From contig JABAZP010000022.1 in NCBI GenBank assembly GCA_018608405.1, positions 1-64,000 of the forward strand: a DNA stretch of 64,000 nt, given 5' to 3'. Of this stretch, positions 6,305 to 13,789 are shown piece by piece (within the stretch, counting starts at the first letter, position 1; the number at the start of each line of letters is the position of its first letter). The translations under genes were made by a program, and so were the position numbers. The notes under the pieces are model-generated. The model was not told where the DNA came from and did not search any database. It worked only from the letters and a program-made list of their open reading frames with translations. This stretch comes from Flavobacteriales bacterium. GTDB lineage: Bacteria > Bacteroidota > Bacteroidia > Flavobacteriales_E > Vicingaceae.

Positions 6305-8566
6305 ATGAATCAATTGATTGCTTCTCAATGGCAAATATCTAAAAAAGTCAGCGTTAAGCTCAGTCAATCCTTGTTTTTTGGCTTTTGTCTGCTAGCCTTT
6401 TCATCTAGTATTCGAGCTAATGAGTCTGTTGCACGACAGTGGAACGAAGTACTACTTGAGGCAATTCGAGAAGATTTTGCACGGCCTACCATACATGCGC
6501 GGAATCTATTTCATTTTTCAGTGGCAGTATATGATTCTTGGGCGGTTTATGATACTACTACAAGCACATATTTCCTAGGAAAAACAGTTGATGGATATAC
6601 CTGCCCTTTTAATGGAATAACCTTGCCTTCATCAAATCAAAAGGAGCAATACCAGGAAGAAGCAATGAGTTATGCGGCTTTTCGATTGCTCACCCATCGT
6701 TTTCAAAATTCTCCTGGGGCTGATTCAACTTTACCTAGGTTCCAACGCCTATTGCAGCAGTTGGGTTACGATGAAAACAATACCTCGGTAGATTATTCAA
6801 CAGGTGAACCGGCGGCACTTGGCAATTACCTCGCTCAGGAATTAATAAGTTTTGGCTTGCAAGATGGCGCTAATGAAGCCAATGCATATGGAAATAGATT
6901 TTATACGCCAATAAATAGTCCACTGATTCCCAAAGATGAAGGAAATCCTAATCTTAACAACCCGAACCGTTGGCAACCGCTAGGTTTTGATGTATTTATT
7001 GATCAAAGTGGTAACCCGATTCCTGGAGGGGTTCCAGAATTTTTGAGTCCAGAATGGGGAGCAGTAAGTTCGTTTGCATTATCAGACAGCAATCTCACCA
7101 CATACTCCAGAAACGGAGATGATTATTTGGTGTATTACGATCGTGGTGCGCCACCTTTTTTAGATACCACTGTTAGAGGAGGACTCTCTGAAGAATATAA
7201 ATGGAATTTTGGATTAGTATCAAAATGGTCTTCGCATTTAGACCCTGCAGATACTGTCATGTGGGATATTTCTCCGGCATCTATAGGAAACGCTCCCGTT
7301 TTCCCTACCAATATTCAAGGTTTACGAAGTTTTTACGATGAAGAAAATGGTGGAGATCCAGGTACAGGATGGTCGGTCAATCCAGCAACAGGACTACCTT
7401 ATGCTCCTCAAATAGTTCCTAGAGCAGATTATGCAAGAGTTTTAGCCGAGTTTTGGGCAGATGGTCCTGAATCGGAGACACCTCCGGGACATTGGTTTAC
7501 GATTTTAAATTATGTGAATGATGATTCGCTATTGGTCAAAAAATTCAAGGGAATTGGACCAACACTGACAGACTTGGAATGGGATGTAAAGTCTTACTTT
7601 AGCCTTTCAGGCGCCTTGCACGATGCCGCTATTGTTGCTTGGGGAAACAAAGGCTGGTACGATTATATTCGACCTGTTTCAGCAATTCGATACATGGCAG
7701 AATTAGGGCAAAGTTCAGATTCTACTTTACCTGCTTACCACCCAGGTGGGATTCTATTGGATAGTGGTTTGATTGAATTGGTGCAATTGGGCGATTCCTT
7801 AGCTGGGCCAAATAATGAAAATGTAACTAAAATCAAGTTGAAAGCTTGGAAAGGACCGGATTATATTTTAGATCCTGTTACCGATTCAGCAGGGGTAGAT
7901 TGGATTTTGGCAGGTAATTGGTGGCCTTATCAACGTCCCTCTTTCGTTACACCACCTTTCGCGGGCTACGTATCTGGACATTCTACTTTTTCTAGAGCTG
8001 CAGCTGAAGTAATGAGCTTGTTTACCGGAGATGATTATTTCCCCGGAGGAATGGGAGAGTATTATGCACCACGAGATAGTTTTTTGGTGTTTGAAAAAGG
8101 ACCAAGTGTTGACGTTACCCTTCAGTGGGCAACGTACAGAGATGCTTCAGACCAATGCAGCCTTTCGCGCATTTGGGGAGGAATTCATCCACCTGCAGAT
8201 GATATACCAGGCCGGTTAATGGGAATAGAAGTAGGGGTAAAGGCCTTCCGTGAATCAGAAGCGTACTTCAACAATCAGCGAACAGGCTTAACGGAACTCG
8301 CGAACAGTGCAACACAATTTAAGGTATATCCAAACCCTGTGGTAGACGATTACCTCACCATAGAGTTAAAGCACGCTGGAAACCAAGCTGAGGTGCTTAT
8401 TCAGTGGATTGACCTATTTGGTAAAGTGGTAAAGACTGACGGTGCTGTAATTAACGAAACAGTGCAAAACATTCGATTGAGCACGACAGGTCTTGCTTCT
8501 GGAATATATGTGCTAAACGTTGCTGGTTCTGATTGGAGCGCAAACCAGAAGGTGGTAAAACAGTAA
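6305..8566 (+). CDS. T9SS-secreted vanadium-dependent haloperoxidase / PAP2-type phosphatase
   Basis: 753 residues: a signal peptide (about 1-38), a catalytic region, and a T9SS type A sorting domain (about 675-753, starting FKVYPNPVVDDY). The vanadate-binding residues of chloroperoxidase-type enzymes are all present with conserved spacing: K449-x6-R456-P, S557-G558-H559, and R622-x5-H628 in SRIWGGIH. Relative to fungal chloroperoxidase the gap between the first two motifs is longer (about 100 against 42 residues). The enzyme would use H2O2 to oxidise halides outside the cell, or act as an acid phosphatase; both share this fold. The sorting domain predicts secretion or surface anchoring by type IX secretion. 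Single-gene unit with its own promoter and terminator. Confidence 0.88.
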   Translation: MNQLIASQWQISKKVSVKLSQSLFFGFCLLAFSSSIRANESVARQWNEVLLEAIREDFARPTIHARNLFHFSVAVYDSWAVYDTTTSTYFLGKTVDGYTCPFNGITLPSSNQKEQYQEEAMSYAAFRLLTHRFQNSPGADSTLPRFQRLLQQLGYDENNTSVDYSTGEPAALGNYLAQELISFGLQDGANEANAYGNRFYTPINSPLIPKDEGNPNLNNPNRWQPLGFDVFIDQSGNPIPGGVPEFLSPEWGAVSSFALSDSNLTTYSRNGDDYLVYYDRGAPPFLDTTVRGGLSEEYKWNFGLVSKWSSHLDPADTVMWDISPASIGNAPVFPTNIQGLRSFYDEENGGDPGTGWSVNPATGLPYAPQIVPRADYARVLAEFWADGPESETPPGHWFTILNYVNDDSLLVKKFKGIGPTLTDLEWDVKSYFSLSGALHDAAIVAWGNKGWYDYIRPVSAIRYMAELGQSSDSTLPAYHPGGILLDSGLIELVQLGDSLAGPNNENVTKIKLKAWKGPDYILDPVTDSAGVDWILAGNWWPYQRPSFVTPPFAGYVSGHSTFSRAAAEVMSLFTGDDYFPGGMGEYYAPRDSFLVFEKGPSVDVTLQWATYRDASDQCSLSRIWGGIHPPADDIPGRLMGIEVGVKAFRESEAYFNNQRTGLTELANSATQFKVYPNPVVDDYLTIELKHAGNQAEVLIQWIDLFGKVVKTDGAVINETVQNIRLSTTGLASGIYVLNVAGSDWSANQKVVKQ

Positions 8567-8586
8567 TTGATTTAGCTTACAAAAAA

Positions 8587-8620
8587 ATGCCCTCCAACTT
8601 CAATTGAAGTTGGAGGGCAT
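8587..8620. terminator. Perfect palindrome terminator after haloperoxidase
   Basis: A 17-bp perfect inverted repeat (ATGCCCTCCAACTTCAA and its complement) with no unpaired centre, preceded by seven A. It lies 20 bases after the stop at 8566. It could also form a cruciform or act in both directions. Confidence 0.75.
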
Positions 8621-8652
8621 TTGCATTTATGTGCAGAATGCAGTGACCATAG

Positions 8653-8709
8653 AAAGAGGCAAAGGATTCGAACCTTTATAAATTGCCGTACCTATTGGCA
8701 AGCCTCTTT
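8653..8709 (-). other. tRNA-like three-way-junction element
   Basis: The outer stem AAAGAGGC (8653-8660) pairs perfectly with GCCTCTTT (8702-8709). Inside are two hairpins: AAAGG/CCTTT with a 7-base loop (8661-8677) and TTGCC/GGCAA with a 9-base loop (8683-8701), separated by 5 bases. On the minus strand the first hairpin reads as a textbook T-arm (GGTTCGAATCC) stacked on an acceptor-like stem. The element is only 57 bases with one further arm, so it is no ordinary tRNA. It may be a degenerate tRNA, a structured RNA or an attachment-site relic. Confidence 0.55.
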
Positions 8710-8821
8710 AAAAGCCGTTAATTAGGCTAACTTTTCTAATTTACTCAGTCTGTCTGCTGTCTTTTTAAGCAAAGCTGCGCATTAATCAGGTTTCGGAAGA
8801 ACTTAATGAAATAGCTTTTGG

Positions 8822-8829
8822 TAATTTTG
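8822..8829 (+). promoter_or_regulatory. -7 box immediately before the DUF5916 gene
   Basis: TAATTTTG, an exact TAnnTTTG match. The predicted transcription start (about 8833) lies 3 bases before the GTG at 8836, so the mRNA would be nearly leaderless. Confidence 0.55.
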
Positions 8830-8835
8830 CACCCC

Positions 8836-11025
8836 GTGAATTTTCTAGTTAGAATAAGTTTTACAGTTGTCCTTCTGTTCGTGTGCTACCATTCGAGTGG
8901 TCAAGTATTAGACCCCAATCTGAGCGCATTACCAATGGATAACATTACGGCCTTGCCGCTCGAAAACAACTTTTTTTTTGATGGTAAGTTGGATGAGCCG
9001 GAATGGCAAACTGCTCAAAAGATTTCCAACTTCACCCAACGCGAGCTTGATTTAGGAGAGCCCATTACCGAAAAGACAGAGGTGGCCATTTTAATAGATG
9101 ACGAGTACATGTATATCGGTGTTTGGTGTTACGATCGAGAACCCGAAAAAATTATTGCCAAAGAAATGCGGCGAGATTTTAGTTTCAATTTGGAAGACAA
9201 CTTCATCGTAATTCTTGATACCTATTTGGATAAACGAAATGGCTTTCAATTTGTCATCAACCCAAATGGTGCGCGAGCTGATTTGCAGACCTTCAACAAC
9301 GGTGGCTCTTCCAATCAATTTTGGAATGGCGTATGGGACGTTCGAACACAAATCACCCATGAAGGATGGTTTGCCGAGATAAAAATTCCATTTTATACGT
9401 TGAAGTATCGCCCTGGGCAAGAAGAGCAGGTGTGGGGCATTAACTTTGAACGTAACATTCGCAGAAACCGTCAACAAGCGCGGTGGAAAGGATGGCAGCG
9501 TAATTACGACATCTCAGATGTTAGTCAGGCTGGTTTGTTAAACGGTTTGAAAGAATTACGAGATAAACGCTTTGTTGAAGTTAAGCCGTATGCGTTAGGT
9601 GGAGGAGAGAACACAGATGGAGGTGCTGAAGGAGTGGGTAATGTAGGTGGAGAGATCAACGCCCTGTTGGGTCCGACTTACCGTTTAAACCTAACGTTTA
9701 ATACTGATTTTGCTCAAGTAGAGGCAGACCGCCAACAAATAAACCTCAGTCGCTTTCCGCTATTTTTTCCTGAATTACGAGAGTTTTTCTTGGAGGGTGA
9801 CGACTTCTTTGATTTTGGGTTTGGAGGGAATCGAATTATTCCTTTTTATTCTCGAAGGATTGGGTTGAGTGAAAGCCGAGAGACGGTTCCCATCATTGCA
9901 GGTGCGAGAATACTCGGGAAAGAAGAGAAGACGACTTTGGGAGCCATGAGCATACAAACAGCTGCAGCAGGCGGCGATCCGTCTACAAACTTTTCTACTT
10001 TTAGCGTTAGGCAAGATGTGGGCGACCAAAGTGTAATTGGCGCTATGACTACAAACAAAATTACAGATGGAAGGTGGCACAGCACTACGGGCGTAAATGG
10101 TAGGTATAGTACGGCCAATTTCATTGGCAAAAGTAATTTAGATGTTGGAGGTGCTTTTATCCAAAGCTATAATACAGATGAGGGTTATGAATCTGATGCT
10201 ATGGCGTATCGTGCTTTTGTCAGTTTGCCAAATGACTTTTTACAGATTTTTGCCTCGACTCAACGTAGCCCTTCAGCCTTTAATCCTGAAGTAGGTTTAA
10301 TGCGCAGGCGTAATTTTCAAGAATCTTTTGGCCAAGTTTTTTTTCAACCCCGACCAAAAAATAATTTTCAATGGATTCGTCAGTTTTACTTTTCACCGGG
10401 AGCCCTTACCTATGTGCAATTCGATGATACCCGAGAACTGCAATCACTTTCTTACAAAGTAAGAGTTCTTGGATTTGAAACTAGATCTGGAGAGGGGTTC
10501 TATTTTGATGCAGAGCGGGTGGCAGAAGGTTTACGAGAAGATTTTGAAATTTTTCCTGATGTAGTGATCGCACAAGGAGAATACTGGTGGAACCGGTATA
10601 ATTTTTTCTTTGAGACGTTTGAGGCTAGGGCATTTTCTTTAAGTACTACTGGTAGTTTTGGAGAGTTTTTTGGAGGTAATAGCTTTTCAACATCGAGTAC
10701 CGTGCTTTGGCGAGCTACTAAAAATTTCAACATTAACGCCAACTATGAAAAGAACATCATTAACTTGCCTCAAGGAAGCTTTGATACGGATTTATTTGGT
10801 TCTCGCATAGAATATGCTTTTCACCCGCAAGCTTTTGGCTCTTTGCTAGGGCAATGGAATTCTGCACAGCAAGAAATGAATATGAATTTTCGGTTGCAAT
10901 TAATACCTAAAATTGGTACTGACTTTTTCCTTATTTACAACCAAATTGTAGATACTCGGTCTGGAGAATTTGACTCTCAACGGAGGACGCTTTTGGCGAA
11001 GCTAGTCTGGCGCTTCGTATTATAG
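8836..11025 (+). CDS. DUF5916 outer-membrane beta-barrel protein with CBM9-like N-terminal domain
   Basis: 729 residues from the GTG at 8836. This start gives a clean signal peptide (MNFLVRISFTVVLLF..., cleavage near SSGQ); the TTG at 8818 lies upstream of the promoter box. Residues about 30-235 resemble a carbohydrate-binding module family 9 fold, with the pattern W..A..I..F, DDEYMYIGVWCYD, and a QVWGINFERNIRR segment. The rest (about 250-729) is a DUF5916 beta-barrel rich in alternating aromatic strands, ending in VWRFVL as outer-membrane proteins do. The function of DUF5916 is not established; it is widespread in Bacteroidota and often annotated as a hydrolase or carbohydrate-binding protein. 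Confidence 0.8.
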   Translation: MNFLVRISFTVVLLFVCYHSSGQVLDPNLSALPMDNITALPLENNFFFDGKLDEPEWQTAQKISNFTQRELDLGEPITEKTEVAILIDDEYMYIGVWCYDREPEKIIAKEMRRDFSFNLEDNFIVILDTYLDKRNGFQFVINPNGARADLQTFNNGGSSNQFWNGVWDVRTQITHEGWFAEIKIPFYTLKYRPGQEEQVWGINFERNIRRNRQQARWKGWQRNYDISDVSQAGLLNGLKELRDKRFVEVKPYALGGGENTDGGAEGVGNVGGEINALLGPTYRLNLTFNTDFAQVEADRQQINLSRFPLFFPELREFFLEGDDFFDFGFGGNRIIPFYSRRIGLSESRETVPIIAGARILGKEEKTTLGAMSIQTAAAGGDPSTNFSTFSVRQDVGDQSVIGAMTTNKITDGRWHSTTGVNGRYSTANFIGKSNLDVGGAFIQSYNTDEGYESDAMAYRAFVSLPNDFLQIFASTQRSPSAFNPEVGLMRRRNFQESFGQVFFQPRPKNNFQWIRQFYFSPGALTYVQFDDTRELQSLSYKVRVLGFETRSGEGFYFDAERVAEGLREDFEIFPDVVIAQGEYWWNRYNFFFETFEARAFSLSTTGSFGEFFGGNSFSTSSTVLWRATKNFNINANYEKNIINLPQGSFDTDLFGSRIEYAFHPQAFGSLLGQWNSAQQEMNMNFRLQLIPKIGTDFFLIYNQIVDTRSGEFDSQRRTLLAKLVWRFVL

Positions 11026-11081
11026 TAGCGTAGATTTTTATTAGGAAATCTTAGCTTGCCGTTGAACAATGCAATGATGCA

Positions 11082-11534
11082 CTAACGCCATTTTTTTATT
11101 TTACGCAGCATTTCGTCTCTTTCATTCTCTTTTGGCACTTTTACTGTAATCTCAAATACTTTCCCGAATGTTGAAGCGCTCTTTTTAGTGGAGTTAAATA
11201 CAATTTCCGAGTTGTCCGTGCTTCGTGCTTTTAACTTGTTATTGTCTTTTCTGTAAAACGAGAAGGGAAAATCTGACATAAATAAAAGGAGGTGGAACTT
11301 ACTAGGGATAAGGTGAATTTCTCGATCGTTTAGGAATACGGTACAAGCAATTGGAATGCCCAAGGTTTCTCCCGCCTTTAGCTTGGCGGTAGCGGAAACT
11401 GATTTATCTTTGTAAACGGTAAAGTTTGCATCGTCTAATCTGTTTTTAAGGGCCTTACTCAACTTCCACCTGGTGGAAGAAACCATCCACGCCAAGAATA
11501 GGGCAATTGCTGCAAATAATATAAAATAGGTCAT
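11082..11534 (-). CDS. Membrane-anchored hypothetical protein
   Basis: 150 residues: one N-terminal membrane helix (about 2-20), then a basic, beta-rich soluble domain (about 30-150) ending in a K/R-rich tail. No family recognised. The soluble part resembles a PH-like or bacterial membrane-anchored domain in size and strand pattern, but nothing diagnostic is seen. It heads a group of small minus-strand membrane-protein genes. Confidence 0.6.
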   Translation of the reverse strand: MTYFILFAAIALFLAWMVSSTRWKLSKALKNRLDDANFTVYKDKSVSATAKLKAGETLGIPIACTVFLNDREIHLIPSKFHLLLFMSDFPFSFYRKDNNKLKARSTDNSEIVFNSTKKSASTFGKVFEITVKVPKENERDEMLRKIKKWR

Positions 11535-11626
11535 AATTATGGTTGAAGGTTAATTTGTAGAGGTATTTGTTTTTCGTTCAAGCATCTCTTTGTAATTCAT
11601 GTATGCTGCTCCAAGAGCTTTTAAGC

Positions 11627-11932
11627 CTAAAGGATGGTCCAGACGTTAGCGAGCAACAGAAGCGACAAAAGGACAATCATAAAAAATTGAATGTATTTCG
11701 GTTTAGGTTCTTGGACTTTACTCAGTGCAAAGAATGCCAAGAAAATTAAGAAAATGGAAAAAATAGAGGCAATTGTTTCATTTATGTTAAAGCCCATAAA
11801 AAAATACTCGTGAAACTTGTGCTGTTTGAAAAGTCGGGTCTCGTTTTCAAATTGATTTAAAATAATAAGCCAAGTTATAAACCTGTACAACGGGAAGCTT
11901 GCCAGTAATACACTAAGTACTATCTTGTTCAT
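11627..11932 (-). CDS. Small three-helix membrane protein, hypothetical
   Basis: 101 residues with hydrophobic segments at about 4-24, 48-68 and 78-98, the last ending in VWTIL. No family recognised. About 90 bases separate it from the next gene in the same direction. A frame on the opposite strand (11567-11749) is shorter and lacks protein-like features. Confidence 0.55.
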   Translation of the reverse strand: MNKIVLSVLLASFPLYRFITWLIILNQFENETRLFKQHKFHEYFFMGFNINETIASIFSIFLIFLAFFALSKVQEPKPKYIQFFMIVLLSLLLLANVWTIL

Positions 11933-12008
11933 ATTTTAAAGTCTAACTTTAGGTTCAGGCAGTTGTAAGATTTAAACTTAAAAATCAACGACAGGAATTG
12001 CCTCCGCA

Positions 12009-12257
12009 TTACTTCATCTCATCAGGTCTTCTTGTGATTACAAAGTAAATCACATATAACCAACTCAATATTCCATGTATAAAGGCAAATAAAACAGATT
12101 TGTTTCTTTCCCAAGAAACAACCACCGCTAAAACGGAACCTAGACCAATGCCACTGCTAATTGCTGTATTTCTGATGCCACTGTTTCCGCTTTGTTGGCT
12201 GAAACAGTCCAAGGTAAAAAACAGGAGAAACATAATGGTTAGCTGAAGTTTAGTCAT
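12009..12257 (-). CDS. Small membrane protein with signal peptide, hypothetical
   Basis: 82 residues: signal-like N-terminus ending FSQQ, then two hydrophobic segments (about 32-48 and 52-72) with the second containing GILSWLYVIYFV, and a charged tail. The two-helix C-terminal half resembles short superinfection-immunity-like membrane proteins (ending W-x-Y-V-I-Y-F) but the match is weak. Third of three consecutive small minus-strand membrane-protein genes. Confidence 0.5.
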   Translation of the reverse strand: MTKLQLTIMFLLFFTLDCFSQQSGNSGIRNTAISSGIGLGSVLAVVVSWERNKSVLFAFIHGILSWLYVIYFVITRRPDEMK

Positions 12258-12568
12258 TTGATTTAAAATTGATGTCGTTAGAATATTTCTAATACCTAGT
12301 GCTTTCTCTATTAAAAAATCACTTTATGTTGCTAATATCTGAAATAAATCGCTGTACGATGAAAGTCAGAATGAATTAAAAATGAGGCGAGGTAAATTCG
12401 AACTTGTGTGAAAATGAAATCCTGTAAATACCTATATAAACTTTATTTTGTTTAATAAATTTATTTAAAAGTTAAATAAAAAATACCCTTTGCTGTTTTC
12501 TATTCATTATACACTTAAAACTTAATAAGACGAAAAAGATTATTTTAACCCTGACGGTAATTGCATCT
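12258..12568. other. AT-rich intergenic region before the fasciclin gene
   Basis: About 310 bases between divergent genes. It holds an extremely AT-rich stretch (about 12440-12485), a near-match to a -7 box with one extra base (ATACCCTTTG, about 12483-12492), and, from about 12524, in-frame codons for a signal peptide that belongs to the next gene but has no ATG. No other gene is seen. Confidence 0.6.
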
Positions 12569-13042
12569 ATGGCATTTGCTAACAATGTTACAGCACAAGG
12601 AACAGTTGTAGATGTTGCCGTTGGCAACGAAGATTTCTCAACGCTAGTAACTGCTTTAACTGCAGCCGACTTAGTGGAAGCATTGCAAGCAGAAGGTCCG
12701 TTTACCGTATTTGCACCAAACAATGCTGCTTTTGTAAAAGTGGATGAAGCTACCTTAAATATGCTTTTAGAACAACAAAATAAGGACGCATTAGCAAACC
12801 TTTTAACCTACCATGTGGTAAAAGGTAAGTTAGCTGCAGCTGATGTTGTTGCTGCGCTAGAAGAAGGAAAGGGAACTGTGGAGTTAACTGCTTTAAACGG
12901 ACAAACTATTACGGTTATACAAAAAGATGGTAAAATTTGGTTGAAAGATGCCCTAGGAGGTTACAGCGAAATTATTGCTACCGATGTAATGGGAAGCAAC
13001 GGAGTAATTCACGTGATCAATACGGTTGCAATGCCTAAGTAA
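12569..13042 (+). CDS. Fasciclin (FAS1) domain protein; signal peptide apparently lacks its ATG
   Basis: The first in-frame ATG gives 157 residues with one FAS1 domain (about 18-155): FSTLVTALTAADLVEAL, FTVFAPNNAAF, LLTYHVVKGK, NGVIHVINTV are the family's landmark segments. FAS1 proteins are secreted adhesion-type proteins. The frame continues upstream as N-K-T-K-K-I-I-L-T-L-T-V-I-A-S before this ATG, an obvious signal peptide when joined to MAFANNVTAQG. The codon where ATG should stand is AAT (12524-12526). The local sequence AT-AAGACG differs from ATGAAGACG by one missing G. So either the start is non-canonical, the protein is made without a full signal peptide, or the allele has lost its start. 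Strong terminator downstream. Confidence 0.8.
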   Translation: MAFANNVTAQGTVVDVAVGNEDFSTLVTALTAADLVEALQAEGPFTVFAPNNAAFVKVDEATLNMLLEQQNKDALANLLTYHVVKGKLAAADVVAALEEGKGTVELTALNGQTITVIQKDGKIWLKDALGGYSEIIATDVMGSNGVIHVINTVAMPK

Positions 13043-13064
13043 TTGATAACATCTTAAAACAAAA

Positions 13065-13094
13065 AACCTCGAGAGTTGTCTCGAGGTTTTTTTA
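13065..13094 (+). terminator. Intrinsic terminator after the fasciclin gene
   Basis: The stem AACCTCGAGA (13065-13074) pairs with TCTCGAGGTT (13079-13088) around loop GTTG, followed by a run of T. The A-run on the left lets it also serve the minus-strand genes. Confidence 0.85.
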
Positions 13095-13123
13095 TGACTT
13101 ATTTTTAAACGCATTCAGTTCAT

Positions 13124-13423
13124 TTAGAAGGCTTTATTTACATGTTCCCACGCGGAACTAATTTCCTTTTTAAAATTGTCCCATTTCAAATCGCCTCGAT
13201 CCTCCAACTCCTCCAATTTCATTTTGTACTCTGCAATTTTGCGTTTCAGTTCTTTTTGTTTTTCCTCTAGCTTTTCTTCGCCATCGGCCAATGCAAAGCT
13301 TAATTGAACTTTAAATAGGTCAAATCGAGTGTGGTATTGGTCCAAGGTATCTTCAGTGGCATCTGCCCATTTTTTCAGGTTCTCTTTACCGTCTTCAATA
13401 CTTTTGTTTAACTCATACTTCAA
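13124..13423 (-). CDS. Small coiled-coil protein, paralogue of the next gene
   Basis: 99 residues, almost wholly helical and highly charged (K/E), with heptad periodicity over about 8-90. No signal peptide or membrane segment. It shares the pattern LKKWAD...FDLFKVQLSFALADGEE with the upstream neighbour (LNNWKAQAELFNLQLRLGKKEAE, one block), suggesting tandem duplication. The two genes are separated by one base, so they form one transcript. Function unknown; such proteins are sometimes stress-induced. Confidence 0.65.
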   Translation of the reverse strand: MKYELNKSIEDGKENLKKWADATEDTLDQYHTRFDLFKVQLSFALADGEEKLEEKQKELKRKIAEYKMKLEELEDRGDLKWDNFKKEISSAWEHVNKAF

Positions 13424-13424
13424 C

Positions 13425-13721
13425 TCATGAAAGCTGTTGTTCAGTTTTTTTTTGGTTGTCCTTTAGTTGGTCTAAACTATCTGCCTTTTTTAATGCGAGT
13501 TGAACTTGAAGGTGCTCTACTTTGGCTTTTAAATTACTAAGGTCTTCTTGTCCTTCTTTCTGCCAATCTTTTATGTCGTCTCTAACTTCGTCTAGCCAAT
13601 GAGACATTTTTTGCTTCTTTTCTTCAAAGGCAATTTCAGCTTCTTTTTTACCGAGCCGCAATTGTAAGTTGAACAATTCTGCTTGGGCTTTCCAGTTGTT
13701 TAATGTTTCTTTTACATTCAT
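13425..13721 (-). CDS. Small coiled-coil protein, first of a tandem pair
   Basis: 98 residues, charged helical, with two internal repeats of the motif W-x(3)-AELFNLQLRL / LKAKVEHLQVQLAL about 50 residues apart. No family recognised. It forms a bicistronic unit with the gene at 13124-13423. Confidence 0.65.
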   Translation of the reverse strand: MNVKETLNNWKAQAELFNLQLRLGKKEAEIAFEEKKQKMSHWLDEVRDDIKDWQKEGQEDLSNLKAKVEHLQVQLALKKADSLDQLKDNQKKTEQQLS

Positions 13722-13789
13722 GATGGTTGGGTTTTAATTACTACTCTCTAATTTACGCTTAATTGTAGAATTAGAATAGCACTCGTACA

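Noticed and set aside
8653-8709. A normal tRNA gene on the minus strand
   Set aside because: T-arm and acceptor-like stems match, but only about 24 bases lie between the 5' stem and the T-arm and there is no D-arm, so a canonical tRNA is impossible.
11567-11749. Plus-strand frame of 60 codons between small membrane-protein genes
   Set aside because: Cysteine-rich, no protein-like pattern, overlaps a better minus-strand membrane-protein gene.
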